Shown one piece after another: positions 1 to 7,520 of a DNA stretch of 64,000 nucleotides. Position numbers and translations under genes: made by a program. The notes below the pieces were generated by a model. That model was not told the origin of the DNA, ran no database searches, and saw only the letters and a list, made by a program, of their open reading frames with translations. Position 1 is the first letter of the stretch. The number at the start of each line of letters is the position of its first letter. The DNA is from Allosphingosinicella sp042666435 (GTDB lineage: Bacteria > Pseudomonadota > Alphaproteobacteria > Sphingomonadales > Sphingomonadaceae), in NCBI RefSeq assembly GCF_042666435.1, contig NZ_JBHTDC010000001.1, forward strand, positions 1-64,000, in the 5' to 3' direction.

Positions 1-53
1 TCTTCCCCGCGCTCTATCTCATCAGGGGTGTAGCCGCGCTCTTCTTCATCCAT
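1..53 (-). CDS. Possible 5' end of a hypothetical gene, cut by the left edge
   Basis: An open frame starts with ATG at 53 on the minus strand and runs off the window. It reads MDEEERGYTPDEIERGE, which is very acidic. There is no convincing Shine-Dalgarno sequence in front of it. The stretch is too short to recognise a family, so it could equally be non-coding. It is listed only because an open frame with an acidic start reaches the edge. Confidence 0.25.
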   Translation of the reverse strand, partial: MDEEERGYTPDEIERGE

Positions 54-78
54 CGCGGACGTTTCACATGGTCGCGCG

Positions 79-154
79 ATGTCCGCAATGGGTCGTTTTC
101 GGACATTGCGCCGCAGCCGACGCAAAATGTCCGCAACGGGTGGAAAGCGGACGT
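79..154. repeat. Two tandem inverted-repeat units (ATGTCCG...CGGACAT)
   Basis: Two similar units lie about 20 bp apart. Unit 1 has arms ATGTCCG at 79-85 and CGGACAT at 100-106. Unit 2 has ATGTCCG at 127-133 and CGGACGT at 148-154, one base off a perfect match. The loops share the pattern caaYgggt, so the units look like copies. A further CGGACGT half-arm is at 56-62. They sit between the left-edge frame and the lipoprotein gene. They could be small hairpin repeats or operators; no protein is implied. Confidence 0.55.
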
Positions 155-174
155 TCTCGACGACGGCTCAGGTG

Positions 175-567
175 TCAGAATCTGACATTGGTTTCGCCCC
201 AGCCGATGCCGTTCACCCTAACTGTGTAGGTCCGACCGCTAATCGCCGATAGCGGGACGACTTTCCTGCCAACCCTTTGGCACGTCACCAACAGCCACTG
301 ACGCGAGATCAAGACACTGAACGTCGCCTTTGGCCTCGATAAGCCATGCAGCCCTATCTCGGGCGTAAGTTTCCGGTTCATGCAGGCCAACCTCGCGAAC
401 GCAGGGGGCTTCCTCGCCGCCGAATAGGATGCCCCAGTCCTGATGAGCAACCGTCCTCCAACTTTCTCGACGGAGATGTCGATGTCGGGCGGCGAGCACG
501 ACGATAGGAGCGCCGAAGCTCCCAGCAAAAACAGCCGTCTGGTCGTTGCACTCACCTGCTTACTCAC
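175..567 (-). CDS. Hypothetical lipoprotein, 130 aa
   Basis: The product is a small exported protein of unknown function. Residues 9-24 form a signal peptide: two arginines (TTRRLF), a hydrophobic stretch LLGASALL and a lipobox-like SSC, so it is probably anchored to a membrane by a lipid on Cys24. The remaining roughly 105 residues are mixed, ending in a predicted beta-rich stretch. The start is GTG at 567; there is no strong ribosome binding site. It shares no obvious role with the catabolic operon that ends at 681. No family was recognised. Confidence 0.55.
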   Translation of the reverse strand: MSKQVSATTRRLFLLGASALLSSCSPPDIDISVEKVGGRLLIRTGASYSAARKPPAFARLACMNRKLTPEIGLHGLSRPKATFSVLISRQWLLVTCQRVGRKVVPLSAISGRTYTVRVNGIGWGETNVRF

Positions 568-651
568 GTGGGAATCGAGCGTCGCCTAAGGCAGGAATGG
601 ACATCGACCTTTTCAGGCCCGGCGCAGTCGTTTTCAGCTTGTCGTCTCGCA

Positions 652-673
652 GGGGGCGGCCGCGGCCGCCCCC
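652..673. terminator. Perfect 22-bp GC palindrome downstream of the permease gene
   Basis: The 22 bases are an exact palindrome built on GGGGGCGGCCG and its complement, and start 8 bp after the permease stop. Such a stem could stop or stabilise the transcript. No T tract follows on the minus strand, so classical intrinsic termination is not supported. Confidence 0.4.
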
Positions 674-680
674 TTCCGCC

Positions 681-2117
681 TCACGAGCGTTCGACGGACA
701 ATATGTCCCGGGTGAGCATGCTCCGCGTCCGGCCGTAGAGCAGGTAGACGACCAGGCCGATCGCGTTCCAGATGAGGAAGCGGACCAGGGTGATCTCCGG
801 CAGGCTGATCATCAGATAGGCGCAGCCGAGGATGGCGAGGGTTCCGACCACATAAGGCTGCGGGCAGCGGAACACGCGCGGCAGTTCGGGCCGGGTCTTC
901 CTCAGGATCATCAGGCAGGCGCCGACCGCGATGAAGGCGAGCAATGTGCCGGCATTGGCGAGCTCGGCCAGGTCGCCGATCGTGAAGAAGCCCGCGAAGG
1001 CCGCCACGAACACGCCCGTCAGCCCCGTGATGAGCACCGGCGAGCCCGTGCGCGGCGACACCTTGCTCGCCCAGCGCGGCAACAGGCCGTCGCGCGACAT
1101 CACGAAGAAGATGCGGCTCTGGCCGTACATCATCACCAGGATGACCGAGGGCAGGGCCACGATGGCGGCAAGCGCCACCGCCGACGCCGCGAACGGATGG
1201 TCGAGCGCGCGCAGTACGAAGGCGAGCGGCTCGGCGGAATCGGCCAGCACCGTGTAGCTGATCGCGCCGATCGCGCCGAAGGCGACGAGCATGTAGATGG
1301 TGGTCGCCGTCAGCATCGAACCGATGATGCCGATCTTGAGGTCGCGTCCGGGATTCTTGGCTTCTTCGGCGGACGTCGCGACCGCGTCGAAACCGTAGAA
1401 GGCGAAGAAGACGATCGCCGCCGCCGCCATCACGCCGCGCGTCTCGCCGTCCTGGACGACGCTGCCGAAGCCGTAAGGCATGAAGGGCGAGAGATTGGCG
1501 GAGTCGAAGGCCGGGAGCGTGAGCGCCACGAATACGGCGAGCGCAGCCAGCTTGATGAAGACGAGGAGGATGTTGAAGGTGGCGCTCTCGCGCGTTCCGG
1601 CCATCAGCATCCCGGCGATGGTTAGCGCCACCAGCACGGCCGGAAGGTTGACGATGCCGCCTTCATGGGGCCCCACCAGCAACAGGGGTGGAAGATGTAT
1701 CCCCGCCGCCTCGAGCCAGCCGACCAGATAGGCGGACCAGCCGACCGCGACCGCGCTGCACGCCACCGAATATTCGAGGATCAGGCTCCAGCCGACGATC
1801 CAGCCCAATGTCTCGCCCAGCACCGAATAGGTATAGGTATAGGCGCTGCCCGAGGTCGGGATCATGGTGGCGAGCTCGGCATAAGCGAGCGCGGCGCAGG
1901 CGCAGACCGCGCCGGCGATGGCGAAGGCGAGGATGACGGCGGGTCCGGCGCGGTCCGCGCCGACGCCGGTCAAGGTGTAGATGCCGGTGCCCACGATCGC
2001 CCCCACGCCGAGCGCGACCAAGTGCGGCCAGCTCAGCGTCTTGCGCAGGGTTCGATCCTGCTCATGCGCCCCGTCGCCGCCGATCGGCTTGCGCGGGCCA
2101 AATATGCTTTGCGCCAC
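681..2117 (-). CDS. APC-family amino acid permease (probable hydroxyproline/proline uptake)
   Basis: This is an inner-membrane amino acid transporter of the APC superfamily, 478 aa with about 12 or more hydrophobic segments. The family signature GAIVGTGIY occurs near residue 40 in the first helix, followed by AYAELATMIPTSGSAYTY in helices 2-3, as in cationic-amino-acid-transporter-like permeases. The GTG start at 2117 is preceded by agagagga. It is the last gene of the hydroxyproline operon, 49 bp after the GntR gene. Import of hydroxyproline or a related imino acid is inferred from position; the sequence alone fixes only the family. Confidence 0.85.
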   Translation of the reverse strand: MAQSIFGPRKPIGGDGAHEQDRTLRKTLSWPHLVALGVGAIVGTGIYTLTGVGADRAGPAVILAFAIAGAVCACAALAYAELATMIPTSGSAYTYTYSVLGETLGWIVGWSLILEYSVACSAVAVGWSAYLVGWLEAAGIHLPPLLLVGPHEGGIVNLPAVLVALTIAGMLMAGTRESATFNILLVFIKLAALAVFVALTLPAFDSANLSPFMPYGFGSVVQDGETRGVMAAAAIVFFAFYGFDAVATSAEEAKNPGRDLKIGIIGSMLTATTIYMLVAFGAIGAISYTVLADSAEPLAFVLRALDHPFAASAVALAAIVALPSVILVMMYGQSRIFFVMSRDGLLPRWASKVSPRTGSPVLITGLTGVFVAAFAGFFTIGDLAELANAGTLLAFIAVGACLMILRKTRPELPRVFRCPQPYVVGTLAILGCAYLMISLPEITLVRFLIWNAIGLVVYLLYGRTRSMLTRDILSVERS

Positions 2118-2166
2118 TCGAATTTCCTCTCTTGGTTTGAAAAGCGGCCGGTATTCCGGCTCGGGT

Positions 2167-2820
2167 CTATCGATCCGTTCCGAGCTGCCGGCGCAAATCG
2201 TCCAGGGTCTGGCCGATATGCGCGCGCATCAGCGTGGCGACGCCCTCGCCGTCGCGCGCGAGCCAGGTTTCCAGCAGGGTGCGATGCTCCTCGTTGGCGC
2301 GTTCGTCGCGGCCGAGCGGCTCGAGATGCTTGCGGACATAGCGCTCCGAGAGAACCTGGAGCCGTTCGAGGATGTTGAAGGTGATCGGCTGCCCGCACGG
2401 CTGGATGAGCGCCAGGTGAAAGGCGCGGTTGGAAGCGCCGACGCCCGCGCCATGCGCGTCGGTGATCCGGTCCAGCGTTTCCAGCGTCTGGGTGGCGATA
2501 CGCTGCTGGTCGGCATTCGCGCAGACCGAGGCGCGGGCGGCGGCCTCGGGCTCCAGCTTCAGCCGCAGGGCATAGACCTCTTCCGCTTCCCCGGTGCTGA
2601 GCGAACGCACGAAGAAACCGCGATTGGCCTGCGAGCGGAGCAGCCCTTCCTGCTCCAGCCGCGTCAGCGCCTCGCGCAGCGGGATCTTGCTCACCCCCAG
2701 CTCCGTCGCCAGGGCATCCTGGCGAATTGGAAGGTCTGGTGGAACCTCGCCGCTGAGGATGCGATCCCGCACCAGCTCGACGAGCTGGTCGGCAAGGTTG
2801 CGGACGATGATGCTGCTCAT
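2167..2820 (-). CDS. GntR-family (FadR/FCD) transcriptional regulator of the hydroxyproline regulon
   Basis: A DNA-binding regulator of 217 aa. Residues 5-70 form a winged helix-turn-helix (LADQLVELVRDRILSG, then TELGVSKIPLREAL). Residues 85-205 form an FCD ligand domain, with Asn/His positions such as ASNRAFHLAL and HRTLLETW that usually hold a metal and an organic acid or amino acid. It starts 7 bp after the aldehyde dehydrogenase stop, inside the operon it probably controls. Its likely sites are the palindrome at 6222-6240 and the related sequence at 14124-14136. Most relatives are repressors released by a pathway metabolite; that is inference here. Confidence 0.88.
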   Translation of the reverse strand: MSSIIVRNLADQLVELVRDRILSGEVPPDLPIRQDALATELGVSKIPLREALTRLEQEGLLRSQANRGFFVRSLSTGEAEEVYALRLKLEPEAAARASVCANADQQRIATQTLETLDRITDAHGAGVGASNRAFHLALIQPCGQPITFNILERLQVLSERYVRKHLEPLGRDERANEEHRTLLETWLARDGEGVATLMRAHIGQTLDDLRRQLGTDR

Positions 2821-2827
2821 GCGCGGA

Positions 2828-4264
2828 TCATAGCGGTTTCTGGTAGCTTGTCTTCATAATCGTATAAAATGTACGGGCAGCCCGGCCCTGTTCGCGCGGC
2901 CCGAGGCTCGAAGCGGCGGTGCCGCCGAACGGCGCGTGATAATCGACACCCGCGGTGGGCAGGTTCACCATCAGCATTCCGGCGCGAGCGCGGCGCTTGA
3001 ACTCCTCGGCGTGGAGCAAAGAACGCGTGCAGATGCCGGCGGAGAGACCGAAGCGGTTGCCGTTCAGCGCCTCGATCGCGGCGTCGAACCCGTCCACCCG
3101 GAAGATGCCGGCGACGGGGCCGAAAATCTCCTCCTGGCCGAGCGCGTCCGAAGTGGCAACATGGTCGAACAGGGTCGGCGCATAGAAGCATTGCTCCATC
3201 GCCGCTTCACTGCCGCCGAACAGGGGACGGGCGCCGGTGGCTTCGACATCGCCCACCTGGCGGGCGATGAGCTCTTTCTGGCGCGGCGCCGCGAGGGGGC
3301 CGATCTGGGTCGCGGGGTCGCGGGGATCGCCGATTTTCAGCGTGGCGACTTTCGCGCGCACCGCTTCGACGAAGCGGTCGGCGATGCCATTATCGACGAT
3401 GATGCGCGACGTCGCGGTGCAGCGCTGGCCGGCGGCGAAGAAGGCGCCGTTCACCGCGCAGTCGACGGCATTGTCGAGATCGGCGTCGGCGAGGACGATG
3501 AGGCCGTTGACGCCGCCCATTTCAAGCTGGACCCGGACGTTGCGCCGGGCGGAGAGGCGGACGCGGTCGCCGGTCGCGACCGATCCGGTGAAGCTGATCG
3601 CGTCGATGCCGTCGGCCTCGCTCAACGCCTTGCCCGCGCCGCCGGCGCCGAGCAGCATGTTGACGCTTCCGGCGGGGAGGCCGGAGGCGGCGATGATCGC
3701 CATCAGGGCGTCGCCGGTGGCCGAAGAGATTTCGGATGGCTTCCACACGACCGCATTGCCGAAGGCGAGGGCGGGCGCGATCTTCCAGGCCGGAATGGCG
3801 ATCGGGAAGTTCCAGGGCGTGATCGCGGCGACGACGCCGACCGCGGCGTATTCGACCTCCACCGTCGCGCCCGGGCGAGTGGACGCGAAGCGCTCGCCGA
3901 CGTTGCGCAATGTCTCGCCGGCGAAGAAATCGAATATCCGGGCGGCGCGCATCACCTCTCCCTTGGAGTCGCCCAGGGTCTTGCCGGTCTCGCGGGCGAT
4001 GAGCAGGCCGAGCCGGTCGGCGTCGGCCATGAGCGCGCGGCCGATGCGGGCAAGCGCATCGGCGCGGGCCTCGATGCCGGCGGCCTCAATCGCAGTCACG
4101 GCGGCGCGGGCGGCGGTGACCGCCTCGGCGACCAGCGCGGCGTCTGCTTCAGGGCCTTCGATGCGCAGGTCGTCGGCGACGGCGGGGTTGCGCTGCTCGA
4201 ACGCGGCGCTGCCGGCAACGGCGCGGCCGGCGACGTGGTGGGAGAGGGTGATGGTCTCGGTCAT
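2828..4264 (-). CDS. NAD(P)-dependent aldehyde dehydrogenase, probable 2-oxoglutarate semialdehyde dehydrogenase
   Basis: Expected to oxidise 2-oxoglutarate semialdehyde to 2-oxoglutarate, the last step of 4-hydroxyproline breakdown. At 478 aa it is normal for the superfamily. Visible motifs are TPWNFPIAIPAWKIAPAL near 150, FTGSVATGD near 225, the general-base glutamate in LEMGGVNG near 250 and the catalytic cysteine in GQRCTATSRI near 282. The C-terminal NLPTAGVDYHAPFGG stretch resembles ketoglutarate-semialdehyde dehydrogenases. It begins 7 bp after the epimerase stop and precedes GntR by 7 bp. Succinate-semialdehyde dehydrogenase is the main alternative; the pathway neighbours favour the first reading. 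Confidence 0.88.
   Translation of the reverse strand: MTETITLSHHVAGRAVAGSAAFEQRNPAVADDLRIEGPEADAALVAEAVTAARAAVTAIEAAGIEARADALARIGRALMADADRLGLLIARETGKTLGDSKGEVMRAARIFDFFAGETLRNVGERFASTRPGATVEVEYAAVGVVAAITPWNFPIAIPAWKIAPALAFGNAVVWKPSEISSATGDALMAIIAASGLPAGSVNMLLGAGGAGKALSEADGIDAISFTGSVATGDRVRLSARRNVRVQLEMGGVNGLIVLADADLDNAVDCAVNGAFFAAGQRCTATSRIIVDNGIADRFVEAVRAKVATLKIGDPRDPATQIGPLAAPRQKELIARQVGDVEATGARPLFGGSEAAMEQCFYAPTLFDHVATSDALGQEEIFGPVAGIFRVDGFDAAIEALNGNRFGLSAGICTRSLLHAEEFKRRARAGMLMVNLPTAGVDYHAPFGGTAASSLGPREQGRAARTFYTIMKTSYQKPL
2859..2877. promoter_or_regulatory. Weak operator-like half-site ahead of the GntR gene
   Basis: The sequence ATCGTATAA-A-ATGTACGGG has the same 19-bp geometry as the operator at 6222-6240, with only one good half. 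The 11-mer ATAATCGTATA at 2856-2866 is identical to 6219-6229. It lies in the 3' end of the dehydrogenase gene, about 40 bp upstream of the GntR start, where it could allow autoregulation. It also encodes residues of the dehydrogenase, so chance is possible. Confidence 0.3.
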
Positions 4265-4271
4265 ATTATCC

Positions 4272-5270
4272 TCAAACGACCGTGAAGCCGGCCCAGAATG
4301 GGTCGGCGCGGTCTATCCAGATGGTGTTGAACCCTGTCGCGATGGCGGAGCCTTCGATCGACGGGACGACGGCGGGCCGGCCGCCCAATGTCGTTTCCTC
4401 CTCGACTCGGCCGATGAAGCGGCTGCCGATATAGGATTCGTGGACGAAGCTGTCGCCGACCTTGAGCCGTCCGGTCGCATGGAGATGGGCAAGGCGCGCC
4501 GAGGTGCCGGTGCCGCAGGGGCTGCGGTCGATCGCGCGCTCGCCGTAGAAGACGGCGTTGCGGCCGTCGGCGCCGTCGCCGCGGGGCTTGTCGGCCCACA
4601 GGACGTGGCTGACGCCGTGGATCGTCGGCTCGACGGGATGGACCGGCTCGTAGGCGGCGCGGACCAGTTCGCGGATGGTACGGCTGAGCTCGATGATGCG
4701 CGCGGCGCCGAGGTCGTCGAGACTCGTATAGGGGCCCTGCGGCTCGATAATCGCGTAATAATTGCCGCCATAGGAGACATCGAGCGTGAGCGGGCCGAAG
4801 CCCGGCACGTCGATCGCGATCCCCGTCCTAGCGAGATAGGCCGGCACGTTGCGGATTTTCACCGCCGTCACCTTGTCGCCCTCGGCCGTGTAGTCGATGT
4901 CGATCATGCCCGCCGGCACCTCGATCCGAAGCTTGCCCGGGGTGCGCGGGGTGATGAGGCCGTGTTCGAGGCCGAAGGTCACGATGCCGATCGTGCCGTG
5001 GCCGCACATCGGCAGGCAGCCGCTGGTCTCGATGAACAGGATGCCGCAATCGGCATCGTCGCGGGTCGGCGGATAGAGAAAACCGCCGGACATCATGTCA
5101 TGTCCGCGCGGTTCGAAGCAAAGGCCCGTCCTGATCCAGTCGAAGCGGGCCAGGAAGTCCTGCCGCCGTTCCGCCATGCTGGACCCCTTGAGCAGGGGAG
5201 CCCCGCCCGCCACCAGGCGGACGGGGTTGCCGGCGGTATGGCCGTCGATGCAGAAAAAGGTATGCCGCAT
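4272..5270 (-). CDS. 4-hydroxyproline 2-epimerase (proline racemase family)
   Basis: Converts trans-4-hydroxy-L-proline to cis-4-hydroxy-D-proline by a two-base mechanism in the cytoplasm. The 332-aa protein has both catalytic cysteines: Cys89 in PMCGHGTIG and Cys252 in RSPCGTGTSA. The related trans-3-hydroxyproline dehydratases carry Thr at the second position, and true proline racemases have different flanking residues, so epimerase is the best call. The substrate-pocket segment GHDMMSGGF lies at 56-64. It starts 6 bp after the deaminase stop, consistent with translational coupling. Confidence 0.92.
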   Translation of the reverse strand: MRHTFFCIDGHTAGNPVRLVAGGAPLLKGSSMAERRQDFLARFDWIRTGLCFEPRGHDMMSGGFLYPPTRDDADCGILFIETSGCLPMCGHGTIGIVTFGLEHGLITPRTPGKLRIEVPAGMIDIDYTAEGDKVTAVKIRNVPAYLARTGIAIDVPGFGPLTLDVSYGGNYYAIIEPQGPYTSLDDLGAARIIELSRTIRELVRAAYEPVHPVEPTIHGVSHVLWADKPRGDGADGRNAVFYGERAIDRSPCGTGTSARLAHLHATGRLKVGDSFVHESYIGSRFIGRVEEETTLGGRPAVVPSIEGSAIATGFNTIWIDRADPFWAGFTVV

Positions 5271-5276
5271 CGGCGC

Positions 5277-6197
5277 TCAGGCCGCTTCCGCCCGGAGGGT
5301 CGGCCGGGTCGCGGCGCATTTCTCGACCATCGCGATGACGTCGGCGCGGCGCTGGCCGGTGAGGGGCAGGCGCGGCATGCGGACGCGCTCGGAGCCGCGG
5401 CCCATCACCTGCTCGGAGAGCTTGATCGCCTGGACGAGGTCGGGGTCGGCGTCGAGGTGGAGCAAAGGCATGAACCAGCGGTAGATGGCGCGGGCTTCCT
5501 CCAGATCGCCGCGCTCGAAGGCTTCGATCAGCGCCACCGATTCAGGCGGGAAGGCGCTGGTCAGGCCCGATATCCATCCGGTCGCGCCGAGCAGGAGCCC
5601 TTCCAGCGCGACGTCGTCGAGCCCCGCCATCAGAGTGAAGCGGTCGCCATAGCGATTGATGACGTCGGTGAAGCGGCGCGAATCCGGCGCGCTCTCCTTG
5701 ATCGCCACGATGTTGGGAATTTCGGCCAGCCGATCGAGCGTGTCGAAGCCGATCGACACTCGATAAGCGGGCGGGTTGTTGTACAGCATGATCGGCAGCG
5801 ACGTCGCCTCGGCCACCGCCTTGAAATGCGCGAAAAGCTCGTCCGCGGTCGGCACATAGACCATGGCGGGGAGCACCATCAAAGCGGTCACGCCGAGCGC
5901 TTCCGCATCCCGTGCATATTGGACGGCGCGATCCGTGCTGAGTTCGGAGACGCCGGTGATGATCGGAACGCGATTGCCGAGGGCCTCGACCGACGCCTTG
6001 ACGATCGCCCTCTTCTCTTCGGGGAGGAGCGAGTTGTTCTCGCCCACCGTGCCGAGCAGAACCAGCCCGTCGACGCCGTCGTCGACCAGCGCCGTCTGGA
6101 CCTTCAGGGTAGCGTCGATATTCACCGACATGTCGGCGTCGAATTGGGTGGTGGCGGCGGGGTAAACGCCATGCCACATCGGTCTTGACGAATTCAC
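5277..6197 (-). CDS. Dihydrodipicolinate-synthase-family lyase, probable pyrroline-4-hydroxy-2-carboxylate deaminase
   Basis: Likely converts Delta1-pyrroline-4-hydroxy-2-carboxylate to 2-oxoglutarate semialdehyde plus ammonia. It is a TIM-barrel class I aldolase-type enzyme of 306 aa. Family signs are GTVGENNSLLPEEK near residue 50, the Tyr of LYNNPPAYR near 140 and the Schiff-base Lys of VAIKESAPDS near 165. The start is GTG at 6197, with GGAGG 6 bases upstream; a longer upstream frame is only antisense to the neighbouring gene. It is first in the five-gene operon. DHDPS proper is unlikely, given the catabolic neighbours. Confidence 0.88.
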   Translation of the reverse strand: MNSSRPMWHGVYPAATTQFDADMSVNIDATLKVQTALVDDGVDGLVLLGTVGENNSLLPEEKRAIVKASVEALGNRVPIITGVSELSTDRAVQYARDAEALGVTALMVLPAMVYVPTADELFAHFKAVAEATSLPIMLYNNPPAYRVSIGFDTLDRLAEIPNIVAIKESAPDSRRFTDVINRYGDRFTLMAGLDDVALEGLLLGATGWISGLTSAFPPESVALIEAFERGDLEEARAIYRWFMPLLHLDADPDLVQAIKLSEQVMGRGSERVRMPRLPLTGQRRADVIAMVEKCAATRPTLRAEAA

Positions 6198-6209
6198 GAT
6201 GGTCCTCCG

Positions 6210-6238
6210 TTGCGTGTGATAATCGTATACGGTATATG
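6210..6238 (+). promoter_or_regulatory. Predicted promoter for the dehydrogenase-GH127 operon
   Basis: The -35 candidate is TTGCGT (6210-6215) and the -10 candidate is TATATG (6233-6238), spaced by exactly 17 bp. The expected transcription start is near 6245, which falls on the start codon itself. The messenger would then be leaderless, in line with the lack of a ribosome binding site there. Confidence 0.45.
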
Positions 6239-6240
6239 AT
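6222..6240. promoter_or_regulatory. Operator of the hydroxyproline divergent promoter (probable GntR site)
   Basis: ATCGTATAC-G-GTATATGAT is a 19-bp palindrome with one mismatched pair, centred on 6231 between the two divergent transcription units. FadR-type GntR proteins bind short palindromes of this sort. It covers the predicted -10 elements of both promoters, so binding would shut both off. A related core sits at 14124-14136 ahead of the third operon. Confidence 0.7.
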
Positions 6241-6252
6241 TGATGATGCCAA
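6224..6252 (-). promoter_or_regulatory. Predicted promoter for the deaminase-epimerase-permease operon
   Basis: On the minus strand the -35 candidate TTGGCA (6252-6247) and the -10 candidate TATACG (6229-6224) are separated by 17 bp. Transcription would start near 6217, leaving a leader of about 20 bases that contains the GGAGG ribosome site of the GTG start at 6197. The -10 lies inside the operator. Confidence 0.5.
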
Positions 6253-7520
6253 CGGAAATCAAGCAATCGGCTGAAACGGCTGTGGTTGTCGGCGGCGGCC
6301 TGATCGGCCTTTGCACTGCTCTGAACCTCCAGGCGAGGGGCATCAAGACGCTTGTCATCGATCCGGTCTCGGTGCGCCGCGCGGCCTCCTGGGGCAATGC
6401 CGGCCACATCGCCGTCGAGCAGGTCGAGCCGCTCGCCTCGGCCGCTACCTTCCGAAGCTTTTCGCGCCGTCTGTACTGGCGGGGTGGCGCCTTGTCGCTG
6501 CCGTTGCGCGATATCGCCGCCTGGCTGCCTTTCTCGCTGCGTCTGCTCGCGGCGAGTCGCCCCAAGCGATTCGAGGCCGGCAAGGCGGCATTGAAGGACG
6601 CTCTTTCGGGGGCCATGCCCTCCTGGCGCCGGCTGACGGGAATGATCGGGGCGCCGCAACTGCTGATCGAGGACGGTCATTTCATCGTCTGGGAGACGAT
6701 TGAGAGCGCCGCCGCCGGCCGTGCTTCATGGGCGCGGATCGATACCGGCAGGGCGACCTTCCGCGACGCGACCGCGGCGGAGCTCGCGCTCCTGACAGCG
6801 CAGATGAAGAGGCCGCCCGCCGGCGCGATCCGGTTCCTCGGCACCGGCCGCATCGCCGACCCCGGCGATCTGGCGGAGATTCTCGACGCCGAGTTCGCGA
6901 GACTGGGCGGCGACCAACGCTGCGCGTCGGTCGAGTCGATCATTCTTTCGGGCGAAAAGGCGTCGATCAGGCTGGACGGCGGAGTGACGCTTACGAGCGA
7001 CGCCATCGTCATCGCGGCGGGAGTGGAGTCGGGCCAGCTCCTCGCGCCGCTGGGAATCAAGGTGCCGATCGTCGCCGAGCGCGGCTACCATATCCAGTCC
7101 GCCCACAGCGAATGGCCGGAGAGCCTTCCGCCCGTGGTTTTCGAGGACCGGTCGATGATCGTCACCCGCTTCCGCTCCGGCCTGCGCGCGGCAAGCTTCG
7201 TCGAATTCGCGAAGAGCGCAAGCCCGCCCGACCGGCGGAAATGGGCACGGCTTCGCGCGCACGTCCGCGCCCTCGGTCTTCCCTTTCATATGCCCGGGAA
7301 GAGATGGATGGGTGCGCGGCCGACGCTGCCCGATTATCTGCCCGCCATCGGCCGTGTGTCCCGCGCCGCTAACCTGTTCTATGCCTTCGGCCACCAGCAT
7401 CTGGGCCTCACCCTCGCGCCGCTGACCGGCGAGGTGATCGCTGCTCTGGTCGCCGGCGAGGCGCCGGCCATCGATCTCGCGCCTTTCGACATCCAACGCT
7501 TTCAGGGGAATCGCGGATAA
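6243..7520 (+). CDS. FAD-dependent D-amino acid dehydrogenase, probable D-hydroxyproline dehydrogenase
   Basis: Predicted to oxidise cis-4-hydroxy-D-proline to Delta1-pyrroline-4-hydroxy-2-carboxylate, linking the epimerase to the deaminase. It is a DadA/DAAO-like flavoprotein of 425 aa. The N-terminal dinucleotide-binding loop VVVGGGLIGLCTAL is at about 14-27, and the C-terminal FAD segment with FGHQHLGLTLAPLTG is near 390. Two adjacent ATGs (6243 and 6246) can start it; neither has a ribosome site and the promoter predicts a leaderless transcript. Its TAA overlaps the ATG of the GH127 gene by one base. Confidence 0.85.
   Translation: MMPTEIKQSAETAVVVGGGLIGLCTALNLQARGIKTLVIDPVSVRRAASWGNAGHIAVEQVEPLASAATFRSFSRRLYWRGGALSLPLRDIAAWLPFSLRLLAASRPKRFEAGKAALKDALSGAMPSWRRLTGMIGAPQLLIEDGHFIVWETIESAAAGRASWARIDTGRATFRDATAAELALLTAQMKRPPAGAIRFLGTGRIADPGDLAEILDAEFARLGGDQRCASVESIILSGEKASIRLDGGVTLTSDAIVIAAGVESGQLLAPLGIKVPIVAERGYHIQSAHSEWPESLPPVVFEDRSMIVTRFRSGLRAASFVEFAKSASPPDRRKWARLRAHVRALGLPFHMPGKRWMGARPTLPDYLPAIGRVSRAANLFYAFGHQHLGLTLAPLTGEVIAALVAGEAPAIDLAPFDIQRFQGNRG

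Noticed and set aside
4272..5270. Assignment as trans-3-hydroxyproline dehydratase or proline racemase
   Set aside because: Both Cys89 and Cys252 are present, which fits the epimerase rather than the Cys/Thr dehydratase; the neighbours match the 4-hydroxyproline pathway.
3237..6188. 983-aa open frame on the plus strand across the dehydrogenase, epimerase and deaminase genes
   Set aside because: It is antisense to three well-supported genes, has low-complexity Arg/Ala/Gly/Asp composition and contains no family motif; long antisense frames are normal in this GC-rich DNA.
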